Made by a program: the position numbers and the translations under genes. The notes below the pieces were generated by a model, which worked only from the letters and a program-made list of their open reading frames with translations, was not told where the DNA came from and did no database searches. Below are positions 7,210 to 13,868 of a DNA stretch of 36,883 nt, one piece after another; the stretch's first letter is position 1, and each line of letters begins with the position of its first letter. The stretch comes from Alphaproteobacteria bacterium (GTDB lineage Bacteria; Pseudomonadota; Alphaproteobacteria; Rhodobacterales; Rhodobacteraceae): assembly GCA_030431825.1 (NCBI GenBank), contig JAUIIJ010000039.1, forward strand, positions 1-36,883. The letters are read 5' to 3'.

Positions 7210-7760
7210 TGCGAGAACCCGTCACCCCTCCAGCCAACGACCTCCAGAAAGAGGTTCTGGCCTTCCTGAGAACACATCTGCAGGTCAAGCGAGAGGATGT
7301 GCGCCAGGCCTGCAGTGGGAGCAACAACTGCATCAATGTTTACCTTGGCGCGCTTTACGCCGAGGGCGTTCTGCAGGCCTGTGGCCGGGACGGCAGAGAA
7401 ACCATCTACACGATTCACGAGGCCGAGGACATAGCGGCGATCACGGCCGAGCGGCGTACGAGCCCGGAAGGTGCGATCTGGCGTTCGATCCGGATCATGC
7501 GCGAATTCTCCCCATCCGACATCGAGGCGGCATTGATCGGCGCTGAAACGGCTGTCGATCCGAGGAAGATCCAGACGTACTGCTCGCTGCTCGTGCGTGC
7601 CGGGTATCTTCGTGTACTGCGCAGGGCCGGCAAGGTCCGCCCTGCCCGCTATCGCCTCATCCGCGACACTGGCCCTCTTCCGCCAAAGGAAAAGCGCCTG
7701 CCTGTTGTCATCGACGGGAATGAGGATCGGATCGTGTTTGCGAAAGGGGAACGGTTGTGA
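7206..7760 (+). CDS. Tandem winged-helix early protein
   Basis: Predicted protein of 184 residues with no recognised family. Two winged-helix-like units can be seen. One is at about residues 10-70: LQKEVLAFLRTHLQVKRED, then a recognition helix and a wing ending in TIYTIHE. The second is at about 85-155: a helix set, then GYLRVLRRAG and ARYRLIRD as a wing. Each wing ends in a short basic strand, the usual DNA contact of such folds. It is coupled to B upstream (4-bp overlap) and to the next HTH gene downstream (GTGA overlap). A DNA-binding accessory of replication or early regulation is a reasonable inference only. Confidence 0.6.
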   Translation: MMREPVTPPANDLQKEVLAFLRTHLQVKREDVRQACSGSNNCINVYLGALYAEGVLQACGRDGRETIYTIHEAEDIAAITAERRTSPEGAIWRSIRIMREFSPSDIEAALIGAETAVDPRKIQTYCSLLVRAGYLRVLRRAGKVRPARYRLIRDTGPLPPKEKRLPVVIDGNEDRIVFAKGERL

Positions 7761-8143
7761 GTGATCGCATGCACATCGCCCGCGAATGCTGGGGACAGGA
7801 CGTCCCGGACTGGATCCGTGCTCTGGTCGAGGCGTGCGACGCGCCCGGATCATCGCAGAGCCGCGTCGCAGGGCGCATTGGCTATACCAGTGGCGTTGTC
7901 AGTCAGCTTCTGCGCAACGCCTATCCCGGAAACCTCGATCGCCTCGAGGACCGCGTGCGCTCGATCTTCATGGCCGGTCACGTCACCTGTCCGGCGCTGG
8001 GAGATATCGACACCGCCGCGTGCCTCGATTGGCGCGATCGGTCCGGAACCCTGAAATCGGTGAGCCCGATGACTGTTCGCATGTTCCGCGCCTGCCGTGT
8101 TTGTCCGCGCAACCGGCGGACTGTCGAGGAGGATGTCGCATGA
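7757..8143 (+). CDS. HTH protein with cysteine-rich C-terminus
   Basis: Predicted protein of 128 residues starting at GTG 7757, overlapping the upstream stop. Residues about 32-65 form a lambda-repressor-like HTH (SQSRVAGRIGYTSGVVSQLL followed by YPGNLDRLEDRV), similar in style to the N-terminal HTH domain of MuB. The C-terminal half has several cysteines: C78 and C90, then CRVCPR near residue 115, suggesting a metal-binding or disulphide element. Because the B protein here lacks an HTH domain, this neighbour could provide a comparable DNA-binding function in trans; that is speculation. It overlaps the next gene by four bases. Confidence 0.65.
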   Translation: MSDRMHIARECWGQDVPDWIRALVEACDAPGSSQSRVAGRIGYTSGVVSQLLRNAYPGNLDRLEDRVRSIFMAGHVTCPALGDIDTAACLDWRDRSGTLKSVSPMTVRMFRACRVCPRNRRTVEEDVA

Positions 8144-8469
8144 TCGATCACAACGCCATTCTCAGGCTCGCGCAGAAACGATTGCCACCAAAGGAAATCG
8201 CAAACCGCCTTGGTCTTGAACGACGACAGGTCGCCGGATCGCTGGCCAGGTTGCGCAAGAACGGCGAGGCGATCCCGGAATACAGCCGAAAGTGCAGCAG
8301 GAAACGCTGCAGGGTCTCTGTCGAACCGCATGTGCACGACAACCTGACATCGTTCGCCGACGCCCGGGGGTGCGAAGTGTCCGAAATTGCAGCGCTGATC
8401 CTCGACCGGGTGGTCCTTGACGATCTCGTGGAGGCGGTTCTGGACGATGGAGGTGCAGATGGACGCTGA
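8140..8469 (+). CDS. HTH plus ribbon-helix-helix-like protein
   Basis: Predicted protein of 109 residues from the ATG at 8140, with GAGGAGG at about 8126-8132. The N-terminal part (residues 5-42) reads as an HTH: LAQKRLPPKEIANRLGLERR then QVAGSLARLRKNG. A basic cysteine-containing linker follows. Residues 57-95 resemble a ribbon-helix-helix unit: a strand CRVSVEP, then two helices around SEIAALILDRVV. Two DNA-binding folds in one small protein is unusual. It lies in the early operon among other small HTH proteins. Function unknown, probably regulatory. Confidence 0.6.
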   Translation: MIDHNAILRLAQKRLPPKEIANRLGLERRQVAGSLARLRKNGEAIPEYSRKCSRKRCRVSVEPHVHDNLTSFADARGCEVSEIAALILDRVVLDDLVEAVLDDGGADGR

Positions 8470-8686
8470 AAGCTGGAGCACCGAAGAAATGATGCGCCTG
8501 GCCGCAAGCGGGGTCGCGAAGGTTGATCGACTGGGACCGCGTGGCACAACGCTCTGCTCGATGGATGAGATCGCCGCCATGGCCGCGGTCGTTGCGTTGT
8601 CCGGTTTGCTTCCTGCCCCCGAACAAACTCAGGAACCGGGGGAAGCCCCGATATTCAGAACGAGGAGAACTGCTCATGGCACGTAG
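8459..8686 (+). CDS. Early hypothetical protein
   Basis: Predicted protein of 75 residues. The ATG at 8459 is preceded at a good distance by GGAGG (about 8449-8453), which favours it over an upstream in-frame ATG at 8447. It overlaps the previous gene by 11 bases and the next by 11 bases. The sequence has one hydrophobic helix (DEIAAMAAVVALSGLL, about residues 35-50) and a proline-rich, basic tail. No family is recognised. Confidence 0.45.
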   Translation: MDAESWSTEEMMRLAASGVAKVDRLGPRGTTLCSMDEIAAMAAVVALSGLLPAPEQTQEPGEAPIFRTRRTAHGT

Positions 8687-8891
8687 CAAGTTGAGCGAAG
8701 CCGAAATGCACATGGCCGCGCGGACCGTACGCAACGAGTGGGGGCGCATGCAGCGCCGCTGCCCGCACGGCACGATGGATGACAGAATTCTTGTCTGCAC
8801 CCACGAGGACAACCCGATATGGACGCAGGATTGCCAATTTGAGTCCTGCCCATTCATCACGGCAATCAACCAGGAGAAAGTCGATGCCTGA
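8676..8891 (+). CDS. Small cysteine-rich early protein
   Basis: Predicted protein of 71 residues beginning at the ATG at 8676, with GAGGAG about ten bases upstream. The second half carries four cysteines and two histidines in a pattern CPHG ... CTHED ... CQFESC, compatible with a small zinc-binding fold. No family is recognised. It overlaps the DUF3164 gene by eight bases, so the two are probably translated together. Confidence 0.5.
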   Translation: MARSKLSEAEMHMAARTVRNEWGRMQRRCPHGTMDDRILVCTHEDNPIWTQDCQFESCPFITAINQEKVDA

Positions 8892-9552
8892 TCCGAACCC
8901 GGAAAGCCCCTTTGTTCCTGCTCCGATCCCGAACGGCCGTATCATTGCCAACGGCAAGACGTACATGGCCGACGCCAAGGGTGCACTCGTACCGATCGAA
9001 CTGGTCAAACCGGAAGATCAGCTGCAGGACGAAACCGTGCGAAAAATCCTGGGCTATGCGGTTGCGCTGTCCGAGCAGGTCAGCCGTTTCAAGGGGCATG
9101 CATTTGAAGATGTTGGCGCCTTCGAGGCGATCCTCTCCCAGGAATACGAAACCCGTCTCGGTGGCGCCAAGGGCAACAAGACGCTGATGACCCATGACGG
9201 GCTGATGAAAGTCCAGGTCCAGGTCGCCGACTATGTCGATTTCGGCCCGCAGCTTCAGATCGCCAAAGGTCTGGTCGATGAGTGCCTCAACGAATGGTCA
9301 GAAGATGCGCGCCCCGAGCTGCGCGCCATCGTGACGCGTGCCTTCAACACCGACAAGGAAGGCCAGATCAACCGATCCGAGATTTTCATGTTGCTGCGCC
9401 TCGACATTGAAGACGAGCGATGGCGCCGGGCCATGGACGCGATCCGCGACGCCATGCGGATCGTTGGAAGCCGCACCTACATGCGGTTCTATCGCCGCGA
9501 CACGCCGGATGGAGCCTGGCAGCCCGTCACCATCGATATGGCGAGGGCATAG
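8884..9552 (+). CDS. DUF3164 family phage protein
   Basis: Predicted protein of 222 residues. It resembles the DUF3164 family found almost only in Mu-like phages downstream of the transposition genes: a short proline-rich start, NGKTYMADAKGALVPIELVKP, a conserved KTLMTHDGLMKVQVQVADYVDFGP stretch (split here by eye across residues 99-125) and a C-terminal Arg-rich part with SRTYMRFYRR. The ATG at 8884 lies within the end of the previous gene. The biochemical role of the family is not known to me; its constant place next to A/B suggests a part in replication or the early program. Confidence 0.8.
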   Translation: MPDPNPESPFVPAPIPNGRIIANGKTYMADAKGALVPIELVKPEDQLQDETVRKILGYAVALSEQVSRFKGHAFEDVGAFEAILSQEYETRLGGAKGNKTLMTHDGLMKVQVQVADYVDFGPQLQIAKGLVDECLNEWSEDARPELRAIVTRAFNTDKEGQINRSEIFMLLRLDIEDERWRRAMDAIRDAMRIVGSRTYMRFYRRDTPDGAWQPVTIDMARA

Positions 9553-9554
9553 GC

Positions 9555-9812
9555 ATGGCGAGATACAAGCTGCCCGCTTATCCGAGATCGGAGCGTGAGG
9601 CTCGTGCACGGGTCAATCGCAAACTCAAGGCATTGCAGCGCAGGGCGTTCGACCTGCTGACTGACTCGGCCGGGATGTTCGAGGAAGGTCCCGTTTCCTC
9701 TTCGATCGATAGGCTTTTCGAGGACATCGATCGCGGCATCAACAGCATCAAAGAGACAATGGACGAAGAAGTTGATCGTGCCGACGAACGCAAGCTGGAG
9801 GAAAACGCATGA
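9555..9812 (+). CDS. Early hypothetical, helical
   Basis: Predicted protein of 85 residues, starting two bases after the DUF3164 stop and overlapping the next gene by four bases. It is strongly charged: a basic first third (RYKLPAYPRSEREARARVNRK), then an acidic helical C terminus. The pattern suggests a single long helix or coiled coil. No family is recognised. Confidence 0.5.
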   Translation: MARYKLPAYPRSEREARARVNRKLKALQRRAFDLLTDSAGMFEEGPVSSSIDRLFEDIDRGINSIKETMDEEVDRADERKLEENA

Positions 9813-10468
9813 CAATCGAAATCCGCATCAACGACAATGGCCGGCACGAGGTTGTGAAATCCGTGCCCATGGTCTTGGGAACATTCGAGGATCGCGCCTA
9901 TGCGGAGCTGTTCGCCATCGCAGTCGGGCGCGGCGATGAACCCTCATCATCCTCCCCGCGCGCAGAGCTCTCCCCGGCGCCCGTACCGGAAAAACCGCCG
10001 CGCGTCACCGTCAGCCTGCCCGCGGCCCCGCCTGCACCCGTTGTTGCATCAGAGCCGCCGCAGGAACCTTCCGAGGCGGACTGGAATACGGCTCTGGACC
10101 GTTTGGAAGCGGGCGAAAATTGCAAGGCAGTTGCGATGGATGTCGGCCTGCCCTTCGGGTCATTGCGCGCGAAATGGGCGGGTTGTGTCGCGAGCGGTGC
10201 CCGAAAGAAACCGGAAATGGCCAAGCCCCCCACCAAGCCCGCCGGGCGCGAGACCGAGGACAGCCCGGTCTCCGGCGGCGTCGGTGCGGTGCTTGCGCGC
10301 GGACGGGGCGTCGGTGTCTGGTCCGCTGAAGAAGACGAGAAACTGCTCAAGCTCGACGGCCCGAAGCTGCTCGAGTTCGCCCGTGATACCGGCCGGAGCG
10401 TGAGCGAATGCGACCGGCGTCAAGCGGCGCTGCGCGAGAAGATGCAACGCCTGATGAGCGAGGAATGA
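9809..10468 (+). CDS. HTH and Myb/SANT-like DNA-binding protein
   Basis: Predicted protein of 219 residues with three parts. Residues 1-40 form a small folded start (MTIEIRINDNGRHEVV). Residues 45-90 are a proline/alanine/serine linker. Two DNA-binding-like segments follow. Residues 90-127 read as a three-helix HTH (WNTALDRLEAGENCKAVAMD then VGLPFGSLRAKW). Residues 168-215 read as a Myb/SANT-like unit (GVWSAEEDEKLLKLDGPKLL, then EFARDTGRSVSECDRRQAAL). The spaced tryptophan and acidic EEDEKLL motif is typical of SANT-type domains. Its target is unknown. It is coupled to its neighbours by short overlaps. The SANT assignment is by pattern only. Confidence 0.6.
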   Translation: MTIEIRINDNGRHEVVKSVPMVLGTFEDRAYAELFAIAVGRGDEPSSSSPRAELSPAPVPEKPPRVTVSLPAAPPAPVVASEPPQEPSEADWNTALDRLEAGENCKAVAMDVGLPFGSLRAKWAGCVASGARKKPEMAKPPTKPAGRETEDSPVSGGVGAVLARGRGVGVWSAEEDEKLLKLDGPKLLEFARDTGRSVSECDRRQAALREKMQRLMSEE

Positions 10469-10473
10469 CCGCC

Positions 10474-10635
10474 ATGAGGCAACCGGCTCCGACATACGAG
10501 CAACGGCTGGTTCGCGTGGAACAGGCGCTTTGGGAATTGATCCGGTGTGTAGCCGCTCTATCCCCGGAAGATCAGGAGATCATCGTCCGCATCGCGCGTC
10601 ACCTGCCTCGTCATGAAGAGGACATCGACCAATGA
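10474..10635 (+). CDS. Early hypothetical, 53 residues
   Basis: Short acidic/helical protein in the chain of coupled early genes. The ATG at 10474 lies nine bases after GAGGA; an alternative ATG at 10465 overlaps the upstream stop directly. The C terminus overlaps the next gene by four bases. The middle, EQALWELIRCVAALSPEDQE, looks like two amphipathic helices. No family is recognised. Confidence 0.45.
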   Translation: MRQPAPTYEQRLVRVEQALWELIRCVAALSPEDQEIIVRIARHLPRHEEDIDQ

Positions 10636-10877
10636 ACGAACAGCAGTTTCTGCGCGCATTACGGCTCATTGTCGATGGCCATATCGACAGGCTGACCTGT
10701 GTTCACAACGTTCTGATGCACAGCACGGCAGCGCTCACGAAGGTCGCCCAAGAGCATGGCCTGTCCAACGAGATGATACGCGCCGCAATGGAGGAAGAAA
10801 GCGACCGGGTTGATGAGGCCATGGACCGGTTCGCTTCTGCTGCGACACAGGCACAGAACCGCTCGCATATGCACTGA
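10632..10877 (+). CDS. Early hypothetical, 81 residues
   Basis: Helical protein starting in an ATGA overlap with the previous stop. It contains several histidines and a long acidic helix (MIRAAMEEESDRVDEAMDRF). No domain is recognised. It is followed after 30 bases by gemA, which has its own strong ribosome binding site. Confidence 0.45.
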   Translation: MNEQQFLRALRLIVDGHIDRLTCVHNVLMHSTAALTKVAQEHGLSNEMIRAAMEEESDRVDEAMDRFASAATQAQNRSHMH

Positions 10878-10907
10878 CCTGCAAACGAAACATCCTGGAG
10901 GATGATT

Positions 10908-11351
10908 ATGTCACGCCAATTGCAGCAACTCATCCACGTCGGTTGTCGCGCCTTGTCGCTGGACCAGGACGATCGCCGCGCCTTGCAGCTCACGGTAACG
11001 GGCAAAGGCAGTATGTCGGACATGAGCGAAGATGAACTGAAGGCCGTACTTGATCGTCTGAAGGCGGACGGTTTCAAGCCCGATGCAAAGGGGCGTTCAA
11101 GGCATCGCAAAGCTCCGCGTGCCGATCTGCGCCTCGTTCACGTGCTCTGGCGCAAACTGGGCGATGCGGGCGAACTGGACCGCCCCGGCCGTGGTGGATT
11201 GAACGCCTTTGTGCGTGCGCGTTTCGAGTCCAGTTGGGGCAGCGTGCCGGCAGATATCGACATGCTGAGAGATGCCGCCCAGATCACGGCCGTCATCCGT
11301 GCTCTCAAGGATTGGTGCGCCCGTGCCGGCATCGAACTTCAGGGGAACTGA
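10908..11351 (+). CDS. gemA: GemA/DUF1018 family regulator
   Basis: Predicted protein of 147 residues matching the Mu gp16 (GemA, DUF1018) family: an N-terminal motif LQQLIHVGCRALSLDQDDRR, then a TGKGSMSDMSEDELKAVLD stretch, then a basic linker and a C-terminal helical domain. In Mu, GemA affects host gene expression and DNA supercoiling. The ATG at 10908 is preferred to one at 10902 because GGAGG (10897-10901) is six bases before it. Position just upstream of the DNA methyltransferase and mor-like activator agrees with Mu-like gene order. Confidence 0.88.
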   Translation: MSRQLQQLIHVGCRALSLDQDDRRALQLTVTGKGSMSDMSEDELKAVLDRLKADGFKPDAKGRSRHRKAPRADLRLVHVLWRKLGDAGELDRPGRGGLNAFVRARFESSWGSVPADIDMLRDAAQITAVIRALKDWCARAGIELQGN

Positions 11352-11353
11352 CC

Positions 11354-11548
11354 ATGGACGCCATTATCGCCACCGTCGCCCTCGTTGCCGCCCTGATTGC
11401 GCTTGTCCTGGTCGTCTGCCTATGGCGGCACAGCGCGACGCGATGGTCACACTCAGACTTTGCCGAACGTCTCACAGATCGGCGGCTCCTGCAGCATGGC
11501 AGGGAAATTGGCGCGCTGCGCCGCAAATACGAGGAACCCGGCTCGTGA
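11354..11548 (+). CDS. Small membrane-anchored protein
   Basis: Predicted protein of 64 residues. The first 23 residues are one transmembrane segment (AIIATVALVAALIALVLVVC). The rest is a charged cytoplasmic or periplasmic tail. Its ATG lies two bases after the gemA stop and its stop overlaps the GTG start of the next gene. No family is recognised. The early timing argues against a lysis role, but that is not certain. Confidence 0.55.
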   Translation: MDAIIATVALVAALIALVLVVCLWRHSATRWSHSDFAERLTDRRLLQHGREIGALRRKYEEPGS

Positions 11549-11805
11549 AAAAGCCCATCGTCAAGGTCACCGATCGTGCCGTGCTACGATACCTGGAACG
11601 GGTATGCGGAATGGACATCGAAACGGTGCGCTCCGAGATCGGGCGCACCGTCGACCTGTGCCTCGACCATCCAGACGCCTGTGGTGTCGTCTCGGGCGGG
11701 TTTGCCTACAAGCTGAGAGACGGCGTCGTGACAACCGTCGCGCCGCAGAACCGTCCACGCAAACGCGCTGGCCGGCGTGGGGTCAAGCGTGAGCGCGATG
11801 AGTGA
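11545..11805 (+). CDS. Small conserved-looking phage protein
   Basis: Predicted protein of 86 residues starting at GTG 11545, which overlaps the upstream TGA. It begins KKPIVKVTDRAVLRYLERVC with an HTH-like helical start, then GFAYKLRDGVVTTVAP, then a strongly basic tail (KRAGRRGVKRERD). Similar short proteins occur in Mu-like prophages next to gemA and mor genes. The basic tail suggests nucleic acid binding. The function is unknown. It overlaps the methyltransferase start by eight bases. Confidence 0.55.
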   Translation: MKKPIVKVTDRAVLRYLERVCGMDIETVRSEIGRTVDLCLDHPDACGVVSGGFAYKLRDGVVTTVAPQNRPRKRAGRRGVKRERDE

Positions 11806-12388
11806 CTGGCCATTTCAAACACTGACGCCTCTGCGATACGGCGCGATCCTCGCCGATCCGCCTTGGGCTTATGTCATGCGTTCATCAAAAGGATATGAGA
11901 AGAGCCCTGAAGCGCATTACCCGACGATGGGTCCACAAGAGCTCGCATCGCTTCCTGTATCACAACTTGCGGGGCCATCTTGCTATCTGTTTCTCTGGTC
12001 GACATGGCCACACATGGACCAGGCGATGCGTCTGATGCAGCACTGGGGGTTTGATTATGTAACAGGCGGTTCCTGGATCAAACGCACGAAAGACTGGAAG
12101 CTCGCGTTCGGAACGGGCTACGTCCAGCGTTCAGCTTGCGAGCCCTACCTCATCGGAAAGATCGGCTCGCCAAAACCCGGTTCACGCTCCGAGCGCAACG
12201 TAATCGATGCTCCTGACAAGATCGAAGCTATTCGCCGGGAGCACTCACGCAAGCCTGTGCAGATGCGCGAGATGATCGATCGTTTGCTGCCACGCCAGTA
12301 TTTCTGCGAGTTGTTCGCACGAGAGCCCTGGCATGGTCACGACGTCTGGGGCAACCAGACAGACGCGTTTGGAGATGACGATGGCTGA
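11798..12388 (+). CDS. MT-A70 type DNA N6-adenine methyltransferase
   Basis: Predicted enzyme of 196 residues that transfers a methyl group from S-adenosylmethionine to adenine. The catalytic motif DPPW is at residues 22-25 (ILADPPWAYV). A YLFLWST strand, a GSWIKR segment and a C-terminal EHSRKPVQMREMIDRLLP stretch follow; all are typical of MT-A70 phage enzymes. The ATG at 11798 was chosen because it begins the enzyme directly; a start at 11777 adds seven residues. No restriction partner is nearby, so it is an orphan methyltransferase. A likely role is protecting phage DNA, comparable in purpose to Mu Mom. Its stop at 12386-12388 overlaps the first copy of the mor start repeat. Confidence 0.88.
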   Translation: MSDWPFQTLTPLRYGAILADPPWAYVMRSSKGYEKSPEAHYPTMGPQELASLPVSQLAGPSCYLFLWSTWPHMDQAMRLMQHWGFDYVTGGSWIKRTKDWKLAFGTGYVQRSACEPYLIGKIGSPKPGSRSERNVIDAPDKIEAIRREHSRKPVQMREMIDRLLPRQYFCELFAREPWHGHDVWGNQTDAFGDDDG

Positions 12389-12433
12389 TGTCACCCCATA
12401 CGTGAAACCCACGGCCCAGGTCGCGCCATATGT
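12380..12433 (+). repeat. 54-bp direct repeat, left copy (duplicated mor 5' end)
   Basis: Identical over 54 bp to 13869-13922. The repeat contains the start codon and first 17-18 codons of the mor-like gene (MADVTPYVKPTAQVAPYV). This left copy keeps a good ribosome binding site (GGAG at 12371-12374) and overlaps the methyltransferase stop, as the ancestral mor start would. After the repeat the sequence diverges at once, so the left copy is a mor fragment without its body. Its frame stays open by chance through the inserted DNA. Confidence 0.95.
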
Positions 12434-12449
12434 AATGGTTGAGATGGAT

Positions 12450-12755
12450 TTACTGGCCGATGTTTGCGGCGTTGGCCACGGCAAGACTCATAGCTCTTGC
12501 GACCGTGAGATCGGGTTTAGTATTACACGCCTTGGAATACTCAATCATGATGGCCGTTTCGGAGAGACCGATGGCGGTGACGCCTGCCATGTATCCGGTG
12601 TAAAATGTCTGCGCCATGCCTGTGAGCAGGCTCGGCTCACCCAGAAAGACCCTGAGGGCGCCGCATCCCGTGTTCAGCAGGTTCTGCTGCGTAATCTCGG
12701 CATGTGTGGTTGTGGCTGTGAGCGCGAATGTTCCGACAATCAAAATGAACTTCAT
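12450..12755 (-). CDS. Reverse-strand secreted protein (moron candidate)
   Basis: Predicted protein of 101 residues with a clear signal peptide (MKFILIVGTFALTATTTHAE, cleavage after THA). The ribosome binding site AAGGAG lies nine bases upstream (12764-12769 on this strand). The mature part contains GYMAGVTAIGL and a cysteine followed by a helical C terminus, faintly like Rap1a/Tai-type periplasmic immunity proteins, though that is too weak to call. It is one of only two probable reverse-strand genes between the repressor and the window end. It has its own promoter-like sequence at 12777-12805 and lies in the repeat-bounded cassette. Such features fit a gene expressed from the lysogen, affecting the host rather than phage growth. 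Confidence 0.7.
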   Translation of the reverse strand: MKFILIVGTFALTATTTHAEITQQNLLNTGCGALRVFLGEPSLLTGMAQTFYTGYMAGVTAIGLSETAIMIEYSKACNTKPDLTVARAMSLAVANAANIGQ

Positions 12756-12776
12756 ACCAATTACTCCTTTGTCAAC

Positions 12777-12805
12777 AGTGTAGCCGAAAAGGCTTGTGCT
12801 GACAA
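12777..12805 (-). promoter_or_regulatory. Sigma-70 type promoter of the reverse secreted gene
   Basis: On the minus strand a -35 TTGTCA (12800-12805) and a -10 TACACT (12777-12782) are separated by exactly 17 bp, and the start codon lies about 20 bases further on. On the plus strand a perfect TTGACA at 12807-12812 abuts this -35. It is followed 18 bp later by a weak AGATTG, so a divergent plus-strand promoter toward the ORF6N gene may share the region. Confidence 0.55.
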
Positions 12806-12878
12806 TTTGACAAATCCGGCGAACCGCCGCAGATTGGTGGCGTTCGGTAGCGGCTTGAAATCCGCCCGAGCGATGACA

Positions 12879-13033
12879 CCAGAGGCGGTTACGCCCCGAA
12901 ACGGCGTCTCCAACGAGACGATCTTTCTCCGGGTGCCGCATGTTTATGTCCAGGGCTTCGGCCTAAAGGCATGCGGGGGCTGTCCTCTGGCGGTCATTTC
13001 AACACCCGGGGTTCATCCCGGCGTAACCAGAGG
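12879..13033 (+). ncRNA. Possible C4-like antisense RNA leader
   Basis: The leader of the ORF6N gene is highly structured and contains sequences complementary to that gene's own ribosome binding region. CCTCTGG (12984-12990) and GGTTACGCC (12887-12895) are reverse complements of CCAGAGG (13027-13033) and GGCGTAACC (13020-13028), which together cover the Shine-Dalgarno site. Hairpins are visible: CGTCTC/GAGACG (905-910/915-920 of 12 kb), CCGCATG/CATGCGG (12936-12942/12970-12976) and CCGGG/CCCGG (13006-13010/13017-13021). CCAGAGG also occurs at 12879-12885 and could pair internally. C4 RNAs of P1, P7 and P22 control ant genes in this way. The match is by logic and layout, not by a model search. 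Confidence 0.45.
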
Positions 13034-13044
13034 AGCGATCCAAG

Positions 13045-13650
13045 ATGTCTGTTCAAGACACCCAAATACCGACTATCATCGACATACAGGACAAGGCCAT
13101 CCTATTACCGGGACGGCCCCAGTTCTGGACGTCGCATCACATGGCGGAATTCTATCAGGCCACGCCGAAGCGCGTGGTCGAGCAGTTGCGTCGCAACCCA
13201 CGTCGCTTCCCAACCGACTTTTGGTTCGAGCTTCGGAAAGACGAAACCGACGTTTTAATCACTCATTTTGCGGCATTAAAACGCCTTCCAAGGGGCGTTC
13301 TGATCGGGTTCACCCATGCTGGAGCACTGGCGCTTTCCGGTGTTCTGAAAACACCGGTGGCAGACGCTGTCTCCGTGCAGATCATCCGCGCGGTGGTTGC
13401 CATGGAACAAGCTGCCATCGAAGACGCCCGCACAATGGTTGGCAAGCTGCGGACCGACACGCTGCGCACGAAACCGATCTACGCCTATATCGAAATTGGC
13501 ATGCGTCAGGGCCTGAGCCTCGAACAAATGTGGCGCGGATCCAATTATCCCAAGTGGAAATTGGAACAGGCGGCGCGAGAACTGCGCACCATGCGCATCA
13601 TTTCCCAACTGCCGGACGGTATGCAGGAGGACATGTTCGATGTGCACTGA
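13045..13650 (+). CDS. ORF6N-domain protein, antirepressor type
   Basis: Predicted protein of 201 residues. Residues about 8-100 match the ORF6N DNA-binding domain: IPTIIDIQDKAILLPGRPQF, then HMAEFYQATPKRVVEQLRRN, then RRFPTDFWFEL. The C-terminal half (about 105-200) is helical and basic. ORF6N/Ant-type proteins act in phages such as P1 and P22-like relatives as antirepressors or late regulators. The ribosome binding site AGGAG at 13031-13035 is nine bases before the ATG and lies inside a region that can pair with its own leader. It is part of the cassette between the 54-bp repeats. The exact target here is unknown. Confidence 0.8.
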   Translation: MSVQDTQIPTIIDIQDKAILLPGRPQFWTSHHMAEFYQATPKRVVEQLRRNPRRFPTDFWFELRKDETDVLITHFAALKRLPRGVLIGFTHAGALALSGVLKTPVADAVSVQIIRAVVAMEQAAIEDARTMVGKLRTDTLRTKPIYAYIEIGMRQGLSLEQMWRGSNYPKWKLEQAARELRTMRIISQLPDGMQEDMFDVH

Positions 13651-13834
13651 CCCAATCGATCCTCGCGACGCGGTCAGCGAGGCGACCAGCGCATTGCTCT
13701 GCCTCATGCTGTTGGTCTCTTCTTCTGCGGAGTCGACCGTGCATAGCCAGAGCCTTGCCAGTTCCCTGCGGCTTGTCCTTGACCGGCTGGAGCCGGCGGC
13801 GGAAGAACTGGCAAACTACGTGCCGCGCGGCTGA
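13640..13834 (+). CDS. Small protein downstream of ORF6N gene
   Basis: Predicted protein of 64 residues whose ATG overlaps the end of the ORF6N gene by 11 bases, so coupling is likely. The ribosome binding site is AGGAGG at about 13625-13630. It has one hydrophobic helix (ALLCLMLLVSS) and a following amphipathic helix (LRLVLDRLEPAAEELANYV). No family is recognised. It may be a partner of the ORF6N protein. Confidence 0.5.
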   Translation: MCTDPIDPRDAVSEATSALLCLMLLVSSSAESTVHSQSLASSLRLVLDRLEPAAEELANYVPRG

Positions 13835-13839
13835 CGATC

Positions 13840-13867
13840 TGCGGCCCCTTCACATGGGGGGGCCGCA
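13840..13867 (+). promoter_or_regulatory. Hairpin over the mor ribosome binding site
   Basis: TGCGGCCCC (13840-13848) pairs with GGGGCCGCA (13859-13867), a 9-bp GC-rich stem ending two bases before the mor ATG. No T-run follows, so it is not a normal terminator. The 3' arm contains the only purine-rich stretch that could serve as the ribosome binding site, so the hairpin would be expected to lower mor translation from transcripts running through the cassette. Confidence 0.55.
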
Positions 13868-13868
13868 A

